From assembly GCF_001696455.1 (NCBI RefSeq), contig NZ_MAUJ01000001.1, forward strand, positions 1,116,001 through 1,180,000: DNA of 64,000 nucleotides, written 5' to 3'. The notes beneath the pieces are model-generated. The model saw only the letters and a list, made by a program, of their open reading frames with translations. It ran no database searches and had not been told where the DNA came from. This stretch comes from Pseudoalteromonas luteoviolacea (GTDB taxonomy: Bacteria; Pseudomonadota; Gammaproteobacteria; Enterobacterales; Alteromonadaceae). A program made the translations under genes and the position numbers. Of this stretch, positions 54,090 through 64,000 are shown piece after piece. How positions within the stretch are numbered: position 1 is the first letter of the stretch; each line of letters begins with the position of its first letter.

Positions 54090-54893
54090 ATGTCAATTAC
54101 TAAGCTTGAGTTCAATCAGTTAAACCGTGTTTTAGACGAACATACGGGAATACGGTTGAACTCAAACAAATCTGACATAATGGCAAGCCGTTTAAGCTCT
54201 AGATTACGCTCAAACCAATGCTCATCTTTTAATCGGTATTATCAGCTTATTATTAGCCCAGAAGGCAAAAGCGAGCTCGACGTATTTATAGATAAAATGA
54301 CCACCCACGAAACTTACTTTTTCAGAGAGCAAGTACAGTTCGAATTTATGTACGACTACTTTCGGCAAAAAAAATGCAGAAATGTGCCCATTAGGGCTTG
54401 GAGTGCAGCTTCGTCAACCGGTGAAGAAGCTTACTCAATCGCCATGGTGCTCGATGATTTATTCTATAGTGGAAACTGGTCTGTTACGGGTACCGATATA
54501 TCACCAACAGCTGTTGAGATGGCTAAAGAAGCCTGCTTTGCTTTATCAACCGTACAAAAAATCCCCAAAAAATATCGACGCTCGTACTGTCTAAAAGGTA
54601 CAGGGCAAAACGAAGGGACATTTACCGTTAATAAAGCCATTCGCAGTCATTGCACCTTCAGCGTTGATAATCTTTTAAAACTAAGAACTGTAGACTATTC
54701 CTTTGACATCATTTTTTTACGTAACGTCCTTATTTACTTTGATGAAACTAAACAAAACAAAATAATCGACAACATAATTCATCGCCTTAACCACGGTGGT
54801 TTAATGTTTTTAGGCCACTCTGAATCATTGCGAAAAAAACGAGCTGGCATAGAGTTAATTCAGCCCTGTATTTATAAAAAGGTGCGATTATGA
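54090..54893 (+). CDS. cheR: Chemotaxis protein methyltransferase CheR
   Basis: CheR methylates receptor glutamates with SAM. The 267-residue protein has an N-terminal helical domain, then TTHETYFFREQVQFEF, the SAM region RAWSAASSTGEEAYSIAMVL, TGTDISPTAVEMA, and the C-terminal IIFLRNVLIYFDE with MFLGHSESL. It has no TPR extension. It overlaps cheB by four bases (ATGA), coupling the two adaptation enzymes. Confidence 0.96.
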   Translation: MSITKLEFNQLNRVLDEHTGIRLNSNKSDIMASRLSSRLRSNQCSSFNRYYQLIISPEGKSELDVFIDKMTTHETYFFREQVQFEFMYDYFRQKKCRNVPIRAWSAASSTGEEAYSIAMVLDDLFYSGNWSVTGTDISPTAVEMAKEACFALSTVQKIPKKYRRSYCLKGTGQNEGTFTVNKAIRSHCTFSVDNLLKLRTVDYSFDIIFLRNVLIYFDETKQNKIIDNIIHRLNHGGLMFLGHSESLRKKRAGIELIQPCIYKKVRL

Positions 54894-55963
54894 TTAGCGT
54901 ATTCATCGTTGATGACTCTGCGGTTATGAGGCAACTCGTTGGAGAAATCATTAACCATGATAGAGAGTTAAAACTTATTGGTTCAGCGCCAGATCCAATT
55001 TTGGCTGAAAGAAAAATGAAAATGAATTGGCCAGACGTGATCTTGCTTGATGTGGAAATGCCAAAAATGGACGGCATCACATTTTTAAAAAAGATTATGC
55101 AAGAGAGGCCCACGCCTATCATCATGTGCTCTGCCCTTACCCAAAAACATACCGAAACAACCATGGAAGCGCTCGCATCCGGTGCAGTGGATGTCATCGC
55201 TAAACCCACGCAAGGGTTAGCTGACTTTATTAATAATCAAGGCGTGACTCAAATTGTCGATGCAATAAAAGCGGCCGGTAAGGCAAAGGTCAAACCGATG
55301 CGCTACTTAGCAGAAGAGTCAATTAGACGAAATCACACAGCGGATGAAGTTCTCCCATCTCCAAGCCCTGATGAACTCAAACCCCCTATCACATCTGATA
55401 AAGTCATCGCTGTCGGAGCCTCTACTGGTGGAACAGAAGCATTAACTGGATTTCTCTCTTTATTACCGCCCACAACGCCACCGATTGTTATCGTACAACA
55501 TATGCCAAGTAAGTTTACTCACGCTTTTGCACAGCGCTTAAACACCATAACTCGTCACGTTGTCGTCGAGGGGGAGACCGCTATGCGACTTAAGTCCGGA
55601 CATGTATACATCGCGCCTGGCGGTAAGCATATGTTGGTAAAACGCCAAGGGAGCGACTACTATTTAGAAATACGGGATGGCCCACTGGTTAGTCGACACA
55701 GGCCTTCTGTCGATGTCCTATTTAGATCTGTCGCACAAACCGTTGGTAGAAATGCGATTGGCGTCATTTTGACCGGAATGGGAGACGATGGGGCATCTGG
55801 CATGTTAGATATGAAACAAGCTGGTGCGATTAACTTTGCTGAAAGTGAATCCAGTTGCGTCGTATTTGGCATGCCAAAAGAGGCAATCGCTAGAGGTGCT
55901 GTTGATAAAGTGTATTCTCTTAGCAATATTCCGTATCAAATTTTAAAAGTGCTAGGGTGCTAG
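54890..55963 (+). CDS. cheB: Chemotaxis methylesterase CheB
   Basis: CheB removes receptor methyl groups and is activated by CheA. The 357-residue protein has a receiver domain with phosphoacceptor Asp54 (ILLDVEMPKMDG) and a C-terminal esterase with the catalytic triad in GASTGGTEAL (Ser), VQHMPSKFTHAFA (His) and GMGDDGASGM (Asp). Length and order are standard. Confidence 0.97.
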   Translation: MISVFIVDDSAVMRQLVGEIINHDRELKLIGSAPDPILAERKMKMNWPDVILLDVEMPKMDGITFLKKIMQERPTPIIMCSALTQKHTETTMEALASGAVDVIAKPTQGLADFINNQGVTQIVDAIKAAGKAKVKPMRYLAEESIRRNHTADEVLPSPSPDELKPPITSDKVIAVGASTGGTEALTGFLSLLPPTTPPIVIVQHMPSKFTHAFAQRLNTITRHVVVEGETAMRLKSGHVYIAPGGKHMLVKRQGSDYYLEIRDGPLVSRHRPSVDVLFRSVAQTVGRNAIGVILTGMGDDGASGMLDMKQAGAINFAESESSCVVFGMPKEAIARGAVDKVYSLSNIPYQILKVLGC

Positions 55964-55965
55964 GT

Positions 55966-57588
55966 ATGCAAAAAAGCCTCATTGAGCTGCTCAATATAAT
56001 CTACGTTGCGTATGAAAAGGACGGTTCAATAACCGGTATTTCTGATAAAGCAAGCGACCTTATAAAACTCAATGTAGGGGATAATATTGTAAACAGCCCC
56101 ACTTTAAAATTTTTTGATGAAGATTTCGTAGAACTCAATAGTCAGGATATATTATTTGAGCCTTGCTTTGAGCAATTAGAGGTGGGAGTGAGCGTTGATA
56201 ATAGCAACGTGCATTGGGTTAGGTTTAACTATACTCGTAAGAACACGCTCACCTTCGTAAAGGTTGAGCTTATCGAAGAATTGGTAGCCATTAGAAGGCT
56301 AAACAAGCAGCTGGCCATAAGAGATCCACATACGGGATTACTATACAGAGAAGCATTTGTTTCTAAAGTTCAAGAACTAGATACTTATGGGATCATGTGT
56401 TGCATTCGAATATGTAATTATCAGCGCATATCCGAAGTTTGGAATATTGGCGTTGCAAACCTCGTATTTATGGAAGTGCTTTCGCGATTTCAAGGAGACT
56501 TTGAACAAGGGATTTTTTCCAAGCACTCGTCAGATTGTTTTTGTGTATTCGTCCCACATACAACCCCAATCAATATAGAAGCCTTGTACAACCATCTTAA
56601 CGAACCATTTGAATTCAATGACAGTAGTTTCTACAGTAACGTTGCTTTAGGTTACTACAAAGAAAATCACATCGATGATCACGAGCTAAGCCTAAACAAA
56701 GCTGAGATGGCAACATTCGATGTGTTGTCTGACAAACTGAGGCTAGTCGAGTTTCAAGAAGGCTTAGCCAGACAGATTGAACGCCAAAACAAGATTGAAA
56801 CGGCGCTTAGAGATTCTTTCCATCAAGATTTGAGCAACAGCTTTACCGTTGTATTGCAACCTCTGCACGACACCAAAACTGAATGCCTCATTGGTGCTGA
56901 ATGTTTGATGCGCTGGACTCTTGAGGGCAAGCCTATATCCCCCGCAGAGTTTATACCCATTGTAGAAAGTACAGGGGATATCAATAAATTAACCCTCTTT
57001 ACTCTCTCTCAAATAAGAAAGACCGTTGAACATTTAACAAGTGAAGGTATTGACTGCAAGCACTATATGTTCGCAATTAATATTAGTGTTGTAGAAATTC
57101 TAGACGTTAAATTTGAAAGTAAATTACTCGCGGCACTGGCCGAGCACAATATCGACCCTAAACGTATCAAACTCGAGTTGACCGAATCTGCACTCATAGA
57201 CAACTTTTCGTATGTTAATGAAGTGCTTGTTTCATTACAATCGAAAGGCTTCCTAATTTCGATTGACGACTTCGGGACCGGTTTTTCCAGTTTGAGCTAT
57301 TTGTGTAAGCTCAACTTTGACGAGATCAAAATTGACCGCTCATTTGTGACAAACGTTGTTAAAGATGGAAAACTTCAGTCGGTATTTAACTCCATTGTTT
57401 CTTTGGCTAAAAACCTCGATAAACCACTCGTCGCAGAGGGCGTCGAAGATATGGAACAAATGATTTATGCAAAAGCAAAAGGCGTCCAATATGTTCAAGG
57501 GTACTATTACAGTAAACCTCTTCCCATCGACGCCTTTGTGGAATATGTACTAGAGGACAAATCTAGCTACTTACACTTTGAAAGCTAG
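55966..57588 (+). CDS. EAL-domain phosphodiesterase with degenerate GGDEF
   Basis: This 540-residue protein closes the chemosensory operon. An N-terminal region (about 1-110) looks PAS-like (KDGSITGISDKASDLI). A GGDEF-like domain follows, with its signature decayed (KHSSDCFCVF where GGDEF is expected), so it should not make c-di-GMP. The EAL domain keeps the catalytic residues: Glu in GAECLMRW, Asn in FAINIS, Glu in LELTES, the Asp pair in IDDFGTGFSS, Lys in IKIDRSF and Glu in AEGVED. Active c-di-GMP hydrolysis is therefore likely. The ATG at 55966 lies two bases after the cheB stop. Confidence 0.93.
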   Translation: MQKSLIELLNIIYVAYEKDGSITGISDKASDLIKLNVGDNIVNSPTLKFFDEDFVELNSQDILFEPCFEQLEVGVSVDNSNVHWVRFNYTRKNTLTFVKVELIEELVAIRRLNKQLAIRDPHTGLLYREAFVSKVQELDTYGIMCCIRICNYQRISEVWNIGVANLVFMEVLSRFQGDFEQGIFSKHSSDCFCVFVPHTTPINIEALYNHLNEPFEFNDSSFYSNVALGYYKENHIDDHELSLNKAEMATFDVLSDKLRLVEFQEGLARQIERQNKIETALRDSFHQDLSNSFTVVLQPLHDTKTECLIGAECLMRWTLEGKPISPAEFIPIVESTGDINKLTLFTLSQIRKTVEHLTSEGIDCKHYMFAINISVVEILDVKFESKLLAALAEHNIDPKRIKLELTESALIDNFSYVNEVLVSLQSKGFLISIDDFGTGFSSLSYLCKLNFDEIKIDRSFVTNVVKDGKLQSVFNSIVSLAKNLDKPLVAEGVEDMEQMIYAKAKGVQYVQGYYYSKPLPIDAFVEYVLEDKSSYLHFES

Positions 57589-57589
57589 T

Positions 57590-58819
57590 TTACCCACCTC
57601 CTAGTACGCGAGCTGGCTCTATTTTGGTGGCCTGCCAAGCCGGGTATACGCTTGATAGCACAGAAATAATTAAAGTCGCCCCCAATACAATTGCAATATC
57701 AGCTATTGCAAGTTTGCTTGGCAAAAACTCAATGAAATAAATACCCTGCAACGGATTTGCGCCATCCAAGGAGATCCAAAAAGAAAATAGATCAGTGATA
57801 CTCAAAGCCACGGCCGTACCCAGTATCAAGCCAAACAATGCGCCAACCATCGCATAGCTTAGACCTTGAACAGCAAATGTCATGAATATGGTTTTATCCT
57901 GAGTCCCCATTGTCTTTAAAATGGCGATATCAGCTTGTTTCTCTTTGACTTCCATAACCATAGACGAAATGATATTGAAGCTAGCCACCGCTATGATTAA
58001 AAAGACCACCAAATATACAATCGTTCTTACCATTTGAATATCTTGGTACAGACTTCCCTGTGTACGAAACCAACTTTGGACATACACAAGATCTGGCAAG
58101 GCCCTACCCGCACTCATCGCAATTTGATGCGCGTTGAATACATCGTCAACTGCAAGTCTTAATCCTGTTACCGTATTTTCGGTCAGTGAGAGCGCTTTTT
58201 GGACCTTAGCCAAACTAACTATCGCTAGGTTCCTATCTACCTCGCCCCCCATCGAAATAAACCCAGCAACTTTAAATGACACTCTTTTAGGCGCAGCAAG
58301 TGCATTTTTGGCGTGTTGGTTTGCAATTAGTATTGTTACTTTATCGCCCTCTTTAACGTGAAGTTGCTCCGCAATTTCCCTGCCTAATAAGATCTCTTCG
58401 CTGGACAACTGGCTTAGATTAAACGGCTTTATATATTGCCCTATACTAGAAACATGCTGGTGCTTGTTGGGTTCAATTGCTTTTAGCTGAGCGGCTTTTA
58501 ATTTACCTTTATGCTGTATCATTGCCGTTAGATTTATCTCAGGTGCCGCGCTTATCACACCTACCTGCGCTTCAAGCAGTTTCACTTTTGCAGGCCAGTT
58601 TTCTATCGGGTCATATGGCGCTTGGTAACTCACATGAGGCACAACAGACAACAACCTTTCTTTGAGCTGGTGCTCAAAGCCATTGATGACGGACAGTGCG
58701 ACTATCAATACTGTCACACCGAGAAATACCCCAATGGTGGAAGCCTTACTTAAAAATCCAAACAATCCACTGTGGTTTTTTGATTCTCGAAGCCGCTTGC
58801 TTAAAAATAGGCTAAGCAT
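57590..58819 (-). CDS. lolE: Lipoprotein-releasing ABC transporter permease, LolC/LolE family (second copy)
   Basis: Together with its paralogue and LolD this permease extracts lipoproteins from the inner membrane for LolA. The 409-residue protein has four membrane helices with the large periplasmic loop between the first ([20 protein letters not shown]) and the other three, and the family ending [15 protein letters not shown]. By order (lolC-lolD-lolE) this is lolE; in sequence the two permeases are similar, so the letter is positional. It overlaps lolD by eight bases and ends one base from the convergent EAL gene. Confidence 0.9.
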   Translation of the reverse strand: MLSLFLSKRLRESKNHSGLFGFLSKASTIGVFLGVTVLIVALSVINGFEHQLKERLLSVVPHVSYQAPYDPIENWPAKVKLLEAQVGVISAAPEINLTAMIQHKGKLKAAQLKAIEPNKHQHVSSIGQYIKPFNLSQLSSEEILLGREIAEQLHVKEGDKVTILIANQHAKNALAAPKRVSFKVAGFISMGGEVDRNLAIVSLAKVQKALSLTENTVTGLRLAVDDVFNAHQIAMSAGRALPDLVYVQSWFRTQGSLYQDIQMVRTIVYLVVFLIIAVASFNIISSMVMEVKEKQADIAILKTMGTQDKTIFMTFAVQGLSYAMVGALFGLILGTAVALSITDLFSFWISLDGANPLQGIYFIEFLPSKLAIADIAIVLGATLIISVLSSVYPAWQATKIEPARVLGGG

Positions 58820-59519
58820 GCTTCACTCCATTTGCACCTTGATACTCAACTAAAACCCCATCGTCCAGTTGCACCACACGACCTAATTTTTCAGCTAACT
58901 CTAAATCATGAGTAACAACCACGAAGCTCGTATCAAACTCTTGGTTTAGCTCATTCAATAACTCATAAATTTTTAGTGCATTGTGTTTATCTAAGTTTCC
59001 AGTTGGTTCATCCGCCAACACCAACGAAGGTTTAGTGACAAGTGCTCTAGCGATAGCGACCCGCTGCCTTTCACCACCAGATAACTCAGAAGGTCGGTGA
59101 TCCACACGATGCGCTAAGCCTACTTTTTCTAACATTTGTGCCGCAATTTGTTTTGCTTCAACTTTTGATTTTCCTGCTATTAATAAAGGCATCGCGACGT
59201 TTTCGAGTGCACTAAAGTCCATCAACAAATGGTGAAACTGATAAATAAACCCCATATGTCTATTGCGAAAGTCCGCTTGTTTCGCTCTAGAAAGCTTGTC
59301 AACTTCTATGCCCTTAATTTTGAGGCTGCCATCAGTAGCGCCATCAAGCGTCCCCAATATATGCAATAACGTACTTTTCCCCGAGCCTGAGCTTCCCACT
59401 ATAGACAGCGTTTCACCCTGCTCTAGGGATAAATTTACACCTTTTAATACCGACACCTGTGAACCAGCTTCTTGATAAGACTTGCTTAATTGCTGACACT
59501 GAATAACGGGATCACTCAT
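58812..59519 (-). CDS. lolD: Lipoprotein-releasing ABC transporter ATP-binding protein
   Basis: This 235-residue ATPase powers lipoprotein release. It has Walker [13 protein letters not shown], the signature [15 protein letters not shown] and Walker [13 protein letters not shown]. It is of the MacB/LolD type. It overlaps both permease genes by eight bases, so the three subunits are translationally coupled. Confidence 0.95.
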   Translation of the reverse strand: MSDPVIQCQQLSKSYQEAGSQVSVLKGVNLSLEQGETLSIVGSSGSGKSTLLHILGTLDGATDGSLKIKGIEVDKLSRAKQADFRNRHMGFIYQFHHLLMDFSALENVAMPLLIAGKSKVEAKQIAAQMLEKVGLAHRVDHRPSELSGGERQRVAIARALVTKPSLVLADEPTGNLDKHNALKIYELLNELNQEFDTSFVVVTHDLELAEKLGRVVQLDDGVLVEYQGANGVKHA

Positions 59520-60714
59520 ATCTTAATACCTCAGCAGGCATCACTTTTGCTGCTTTCTTCGCAGGATAAAGTGTTGCTAAAAAACTTAATAATAAACTTG
59601 TAAAAATAATGAAAGACAAACTAACGGGATCAAATTTAACCGGTAGCGACATCCCTCCAAGGAGAGATAAGCCAACTAAACTTAAAACTTCATTGATATT
59701 TGCAGCGAGTGCAATTCCTAAGATAGACCCAATTGCAGTACCCACAACGCCGTTGTATAAACCTTGAACCATAAATACTTGCGCAATTTTGCTCGGTGTA
59801 AATCCTAATGTTTGTAAGATTGCCACCTCTCCTTGTTTTTCACTCACCATCATAGAAAGTGCTGAAACGATATTGAACACCGCTACAATAACGATCAACG
59901 CTAGTAATAATGACATTACTCGTTTCTCCATCGCTACCGCCGCAAATAATGCGCCTTGCTGCACTTGCCAATCTTGATATTTGTACTGCGATAGTAATGC
60001 ATGATTTGCTTGTTTAAATTGCGCAACGGAAAAAGCGTCCTCAAGTGTTATGCTCAAATCATACTCATTAGGCTTTTTCTTTAACAACTTCATAAGGCTA
60101 GCGCCATCAGCAAACGCTAAGCTGGTGTCCGCTTCGCTCGCAGAATTATAAATAATAGCGACAGTGAATAAGCGCTGCTTCGGTACACGACCTAAAGGTG
60201 TATAACTGGTTATATCGGGAAAAATAACCCGAACTTTGCTTCCTAATCTCACGTCAAGTTTATTAGCTAAAAAACGGCTTAGTGCTAGTTGGTAACGTGA
60301 ATCATCAAAAGATTTTACACTCCCTGACTCAACATGTTTAGAAATAGAACTAGGATAACCCTTAAACGCACCTTGAAGTCTGACCCCGACCAACTCTTTG
60401 TTCGTTTGCAAGATCACATCCGATGTTACGTAGGGTGTAACGCGTTGAACCCCCGGCAAAACTTTAAACTGCTCTGCGTTAATTTGTGGTTGCTCTGCTG
60501 TTTTCCTAGAAAGCTGCACATGTGGTATTAAATCCAACATGGCATTTTTCAAACTCTGTTCGAAGCCATTCATAACCGAGTTAACCGTAATTAATGACAT
60601 AAGCCCAAGAGCGATACCTGCTATTGAAAAGAAAGATATAAAAGAAACAAAGGCGTTACCTTTAGAGGAACGACTGTATCTAAGCCCGACAAACAAGCTA
60701 ACCGATTGAAACAT
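59512..60714 (-). CDS. lolC: Lipoprotein-releasing ABC transporter permease, LolC/LolE family (first copy)
   Basis: This 400-residue permease has the same layout as its partner: an N-terminal cytoplasmic helix with [19 protein letters not shown], one membrane helix, a periplasmic MacB-like domain (about residues 45-240), then three helices and the ending [18 protein letters not shown]. It is first in the operon, where E. coli has lolC. Its promoter region is shared with the divergent SulP gene. Confidence 0.92.
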   Translation of the reverse strand: MFQSVSLFVGLRYSRSSKGNAFVSFISFFSIAGIALGLMSLITVNSVMNGFEQSLKNAMLDLIPHVQLSRKTAEQPQINAEQFKVLPGVQRVTPYVTSDVILQTNKELVGVRLQGAFKGYPSSISKHVESGSVKSFDDSRYQLALSRFLANKLDVRLGSKVRVIFPDITSYTPLGRVPKQRLFTVAIIYNSASEADTSLAFADGASLMKLLKKKPNEYDLSITLEDAFSVAQFKQANHALLSQYKYQDWQVQQGALFAAVAMEKRVMSLLLALIVIVAVFNIVSALSMMVSEKQGEVAILQTLGFTPSKIAQVFMVQGLYNGVVGTAIGSILGIALAANINEVLSLVGLSLLGGMSLPVKFDPVSLSFIIFTSLLLSFLATLYPAKKAAKVMPAEVLRYE

Positions 60715-60870
60715 ATTAAAAATTTAATTCTGAATTTTCATCTAGTAGCTAATCCTAACACAGATAGGAATTTCCGGTCACATCTAGATATGTAAAAAAT
60801 TTTTAATTATCCGCTACTTAATGTCTGATTTTAGTGTAAAATGCGTGAAATCTTGCGGTATGGAAGTTAT

Positions 60871-62520
60871 ATGTTATCCCTAGACAGATTTAAGCATATG
60901 AATATAAAGGGAGATTTGTTTGGTGGTGTGACCACTGCAATCATTTCTCTCCCTCTTGCCCTTGCTTTCGGAGTTGCTTCTGGTGCCGGTGCAGAAGCAG
61001 GTATGTGGGGCGCAATTCTCGTCGGTCTTTTTGCTGCCTTGTTTGGCGGCTCAACCTCTTTAATCTCTGAACCAACAGGTCCGATGACTGTTATCATGAC
61101 AGCTGTTTTGACCACGATGATGGCTCAGTACCCTGAAAGTGGCCTCGCCATGGGCTTTACAGTTGTCATGATGGCAGGTGCATTTCAAATACTTTTGGGC
61201 ACATTGAAATTAGGCAAATACGTTACACTCATGCCTTACAGCGTGATCTCCGGTTTCATGTCAGGTATCGGCGTAATCCTCATCATTTTGCAACTTGCGC
61301 CTTTGCTCGGGCATCAAGCACCTGCGGGTGGGGTGTTAGGCACATTAAATGCGCTTCCGTCACTTATTTTTGATTTACATTTTGCAGAACTGTTTTTAGG
61401 CATAATAACGCTAGCAATACTGTTTTACCTGCCACAAAAATATCGACAGTACGTACCAGCACAGCTTGTTGCTTTGGTTGCCGTTACTCTCCTATCAATA
61501 ATCTTGTTTGATACAGACAGTATTAACCGCATCGGCGAGATACCAAGTGGGTTACCTTCAATCGTTTGGCCAACTTTTACCACCGAGCAATTTACATCCA
61601 TGGTGATTGACGCATTGGTATTAGGTACGTTGGGCTGCATAGATACCTTACTTACTGCCGTTATTGGCGATAGCTTGACAAGAACTGAGCACGACTCAGA
61701 CAAAGAGCTAAGAGGTCAAGGCATTGCAAATATGATTTCGGGACTATTTGGCGCACTGCCTGGTGCAGGTGCAACGATGGGCACCGTCGTAAATATTCAG
61801 GTTGGTGCGAGATCTCCACTTGCTGGCATTATTAGGGCACTCATTCTAATGGCCGTGGTGTTTGTCGCTGGAAGTCTAACAGAACCAATTCCAATGGCCG
61901 TATTGGCAGGCATAGCCGTTTATGTTGGATACAACATCTTAGATTGGAGCTTTATCCAACGTGCACATAAGATCAGCATCAGCCAGATGGCCATTATGTA
62001 TGGCGTTATGCTATTGACTGTGTTTGTTGATTTAATTGTCGCTGTGGGCTTAGGTGTATTTATATCTAACATTATGGTTATTGAGAGGCTAAGCCGTGTT
62101 CAAGAGCAACATGTTAAAGCAATCAGTGACAGTGATACAGATGAAGATGTGCCACTGAGTGCGCACGAAAAGTCCTTACTGGAAAAAGCACAGGGTCAAT
62201 TATTGTTTTTCTACTTGTCAGGCCCTATGATTTTCAGTGTATCTAAAGCGATTGCTCGTCAACATAGACAAATCAGTGAATACAAAACAATGGTTTTAGA
62301 CTTAAGTGATGTCGCCATGTTAGATGTGACTGTAAGCCTTGCCATTGAAAATGCGATTTCTGATGCCGTTGATGCAAATGTGGAAGTATTTATTTATTCA
62401 CCTAACCCAGAAACAAGCGAAAGGCTTAACAAAATTAATGTGCGTGAAAAGCTTGGTGATGACGCGTTTTGTCATAGCCGAGAGTCAGCATTGAACAAAG
62501 CGCTAGAAGCAATGAGTTAA
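60871..62520 (+). CDS. SulP-family anion transporter with STAS domain
   Basis: This 549-residue secondary transporter has about 12-14 membrane helices that begin GDLFGGVTTAIISLPLALAF, the SulP consensus, with GSTSLISEPTGPMTVIM and GALPGAGATMGTVVNIQ. The C-terminal cytoplasmic STAS domain (about residues 440-545) has VLDLSDVAMLDVTVSLAI. Family members move sulfate, bicarbonate or dicarboxylates; the substrate is not decided by what I can see. The ATG at 60871 has GGAAG seven bases upstream; an ATG 30 bases earlier has none. Confidence 0.9.
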   Translation: MLSLDRFKHMNIKGDLFGGVTTAIISLPLALAFGVASGAGAEAGMWGAILVGLFAALFGGSTSLISEPTGPMTVIMTAVLTTMMAQYPESGLAMGFTVVMMAGAFQILLGTLKLGKYVTLMPYSVISGFMSGIGVILIILQLAPLLGHQAPAGGVLGTLNALPSLIFDLHFAELFLGIITLAILFYLPQKYRQYVPAQLVALVAVTLLSIILFDTDSINRIGEIPSGLPSIVWPTFTTEQFTSMVIDALVLGTLGCIDTLLTAVIGDSLTRTEHDSDKELRGQGIANMISGLFGALPGAGATMGTVVNIQVGARSPLAGIIRALILMAVVFVAGSLTEPIPMAVLAGIAVYVGYNILDWSFIQRAHKISISQMAIMYGVMLLTVFVDLIVAVGLGVFISNIMVIERLSRVQEQHVKAISDSDTDEDVPLSAHEKSLLEKAQGQLLFFYLSGPMIFSVSKAIARQHRQISEYKTMVLDLSDVAMLDVTVSLAIENAISDAVDANVEVFIYSPNPETSERLNKINVREKLGDDAFCHSRESALNKALEAMS

Positions 62521-62524
62521 AGCT

Positions 62525-62549
62525 AAGGGTTAGTTAGTTGCTAACCCTT
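62525..62549. terminator. Hairpin between convergent SulP and LysR genes
   Basis: AAGGGTTAG pairs with CTAACCCTT around a seven-base loop. It overlaps the LysR stop and starts five bases after the SulP stop. It has no T tract, so termination is only probable. Confidence 0.4.
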
Positions 62550-63405
62550 CGGCAAGAAACTCTAGTAACTCCCGAACAGAAGTGGGTAAAAACCTTCTGG
62601 GTGGATACACCGCCCAGACCCCTTCTGATTCGGGCTTGAAGTCTTGCAACACTTCCACTAACGCATGATTCGATATCGCTTCTTCTAGGTAATAATGTGG
62701 AAGTTGTACTAAACCAAGGCCTTGCTCAGCAGCATTAACGAGTGCCCAGCCACTGTTACACCTAAGTCTTCCTTTGACATTAAAGTGTGTTTCCTTCCCT
62801 TCAGCTACAAACCTCCAAACACTCGACTTGCCCAATAAACAATAATGATGCTCTAAATCAGTCAGCGTTTCGAGTCTAGGCGCACTCGCCAAATAGTTAG
62901 GCGCTCCGCAAACCAAAGTTTGACGATGTGCCAATAACCGAGCTCTCAATGAAGAATCTTTTAAGTTTCCAAGTCGAATAGCAAAATCAAAGCCCTGCTC
63001 TATCAAGTCGAGTTGATTGTTATTAAGTTCCATATCTACCTGAATATTGGGATATAGGGACATAAACTTATTGATGAGTGGCATGATGTATTGCTCTCCA
63101 TACATCACTGGGGCAGTGATCTTAATCTTGCCTGCTGGTTCTGCATCGCGCTGTCTTAGCGCCGCGGTGGCATCATCAAGGACATGTTGCAGATGTTTGG
63201 CATGGGATAAAAAGACGTTTCCCTCTGTCGTCAAAGATAGCTTGCGTGTTGTCCGATTTAAAAGTTGATAGCCCAGCGTTCCCTCTAAAGCTTTAACACG
63301 CCGACTGACTTGTGCTACTGAGGTGTCGAGTTGTTCTGCAGCCCCAGTAAACGAACCACATACTGCAACAGCAACAAATTCATCAATTCCAACCCACCTA
63401 TCCAT
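62530..63405 (-). CDS. LysR-family transcriptional regulator
   Basis: This regulator of about 291 residues has an N-terminal winged helix (EFVAVAVCGSFTGAAEQLDT, SVAQVSRRVKALE, GYQLLNRTTRKLSLT) and a C-terminal substrate-binding domain (GKIKITAPVMYGEQYIMP, then IRLGNLKDSSLRAR). The start at 63405 (MDRWVGIDEF) fits the family; an earlier frame start adds 15 unmatched residues. It is divergent from the class III alcohol dehydrogenase gene and probably controls it. Confidence 0.92.
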   Translation of the reverse strand: MDRWVGIDEFVAVAVCGSFTGAAEQLDTSVAQVSRRVKALEGTLGYQLLNRTTRKLSLTTEGNVFLSHAKHLQHVLDDATAALRQRDAEPAGKIKITAPVMYGEQYIMPLINKFMSLYPNIQVDMELNNNQLDLIEQGFDFAIRLGNLKDSSLRARLLAHRQTLVCGAPNYLASAPRLETLTDLEHHYCLLGKSSVWRFVAEGKETHFNVKGRLRCNSGWALVNAAEQGLGLVQLPHYYLEEAISNHALVEVLQDFKPESEGVWAVYPPRRFLPTSVRELLEFLAEGLATN

Positions 63406-63443
63406 TATTACATATCCGTAAAAGTATTTTATTATTTTAGAGA

Positions 63444-63471
63444 TTATCAAATTTACAATAAAGGTTATACT
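63444..63471 (+). promoter_or_regulatory. Candidate promoter of the class III alcohol dehydrogenase gene
   Basis: TTATCA (63444) and TATACT (63466) are 16 bases apart, 33 bases upstream of the start codon and within the LysR divergent gap. A consensus match only. Confidence 0.4.
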
Positions 63472-63491
63472 AAGCTCATCTATAAAAGTAG

Positions 63492-64000
<509 letters not shown>

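Overview
The window looks like core chromosome of a marine gammaproteobacterium of the order Alteromonadales, most likely Pseudoalteromonas. This rests on the low-to-moderate GC content, on protein sequences close to that group, and on conserved gene orders such as pyrF-lapB-lapA-ihfB-rpsA-cmk-aroA-serC-gyrA/ubiG, aat-bpt-infA/clpA-clpS/cspD and icd-rluE-mnmA-hflD-purB. I found no tRNA or rRNA gene, CRISPR array, prophage or intact insertion sequence. Family assignments come from reading the sequences; no database search was run.

Layout. Positions 36-2811 hold two photolyase/cryptochrome-family genes in one operon: a cryptochrome DASH and a divergent paralogue lacking usual flavin-site residues. 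Positions 2961-13324 are a long minus-strand housekeeping run: pyrimidine synthesis, control of LPS synthesis (lapAB), IHF beta, ribosomal protein S1, CMP kinase, EPSP synthase, phosphoserine aminotransferase and GyrA. ubiG and a HAD phosphatase diverge from gyrA and lead to nrdA. The nrdA leader carries DnaA boxes and what look like two pairs of NrdR boxes, but nrdB does not follow.

Positions 17547-29877 look like an accessory block with an oxidative-stress and detoxification flavour: an RND efflux pump with its adaptor, an ergothioneine pair (egtB, egtD) followed by a PhzF-like gene, a secreted DUF4331 protein, two small membrane proteins (one DUF417/RclC-like), a cupin-AraC regulator and an AhpD-like protein. 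pssA and trxB follow. Positions 32956-37647 gather most of the N-degron pathway (Aat, Bpt, ClpS, ClpA) around infA, next to cspD.

Positions 38424-45845 are housekeeping again: monomeric isocitrate dehydrogenase, RluE, MnmA, HflD, PurB and the ribosomal oxygenase RoxA. A GNAT gene and a DUF4826 gene follow. Positions 47006-57588 form a complete alternative chemosensory operon: a short membrane receptor with a CheZ-like motif, CheY, STAS, CheA, a second receptor, two CheW, CheR, CheB and a terminal GGDEF-like/EAL protein. This suggests a pathway that ends in cyclic-di-GMP control. The window closes with the lipoprotein exporter genes lolCDE, a SulP-family permease, a LysR regulator, and a divergent class III alcohol dehydrogenase gene that runs off the end.
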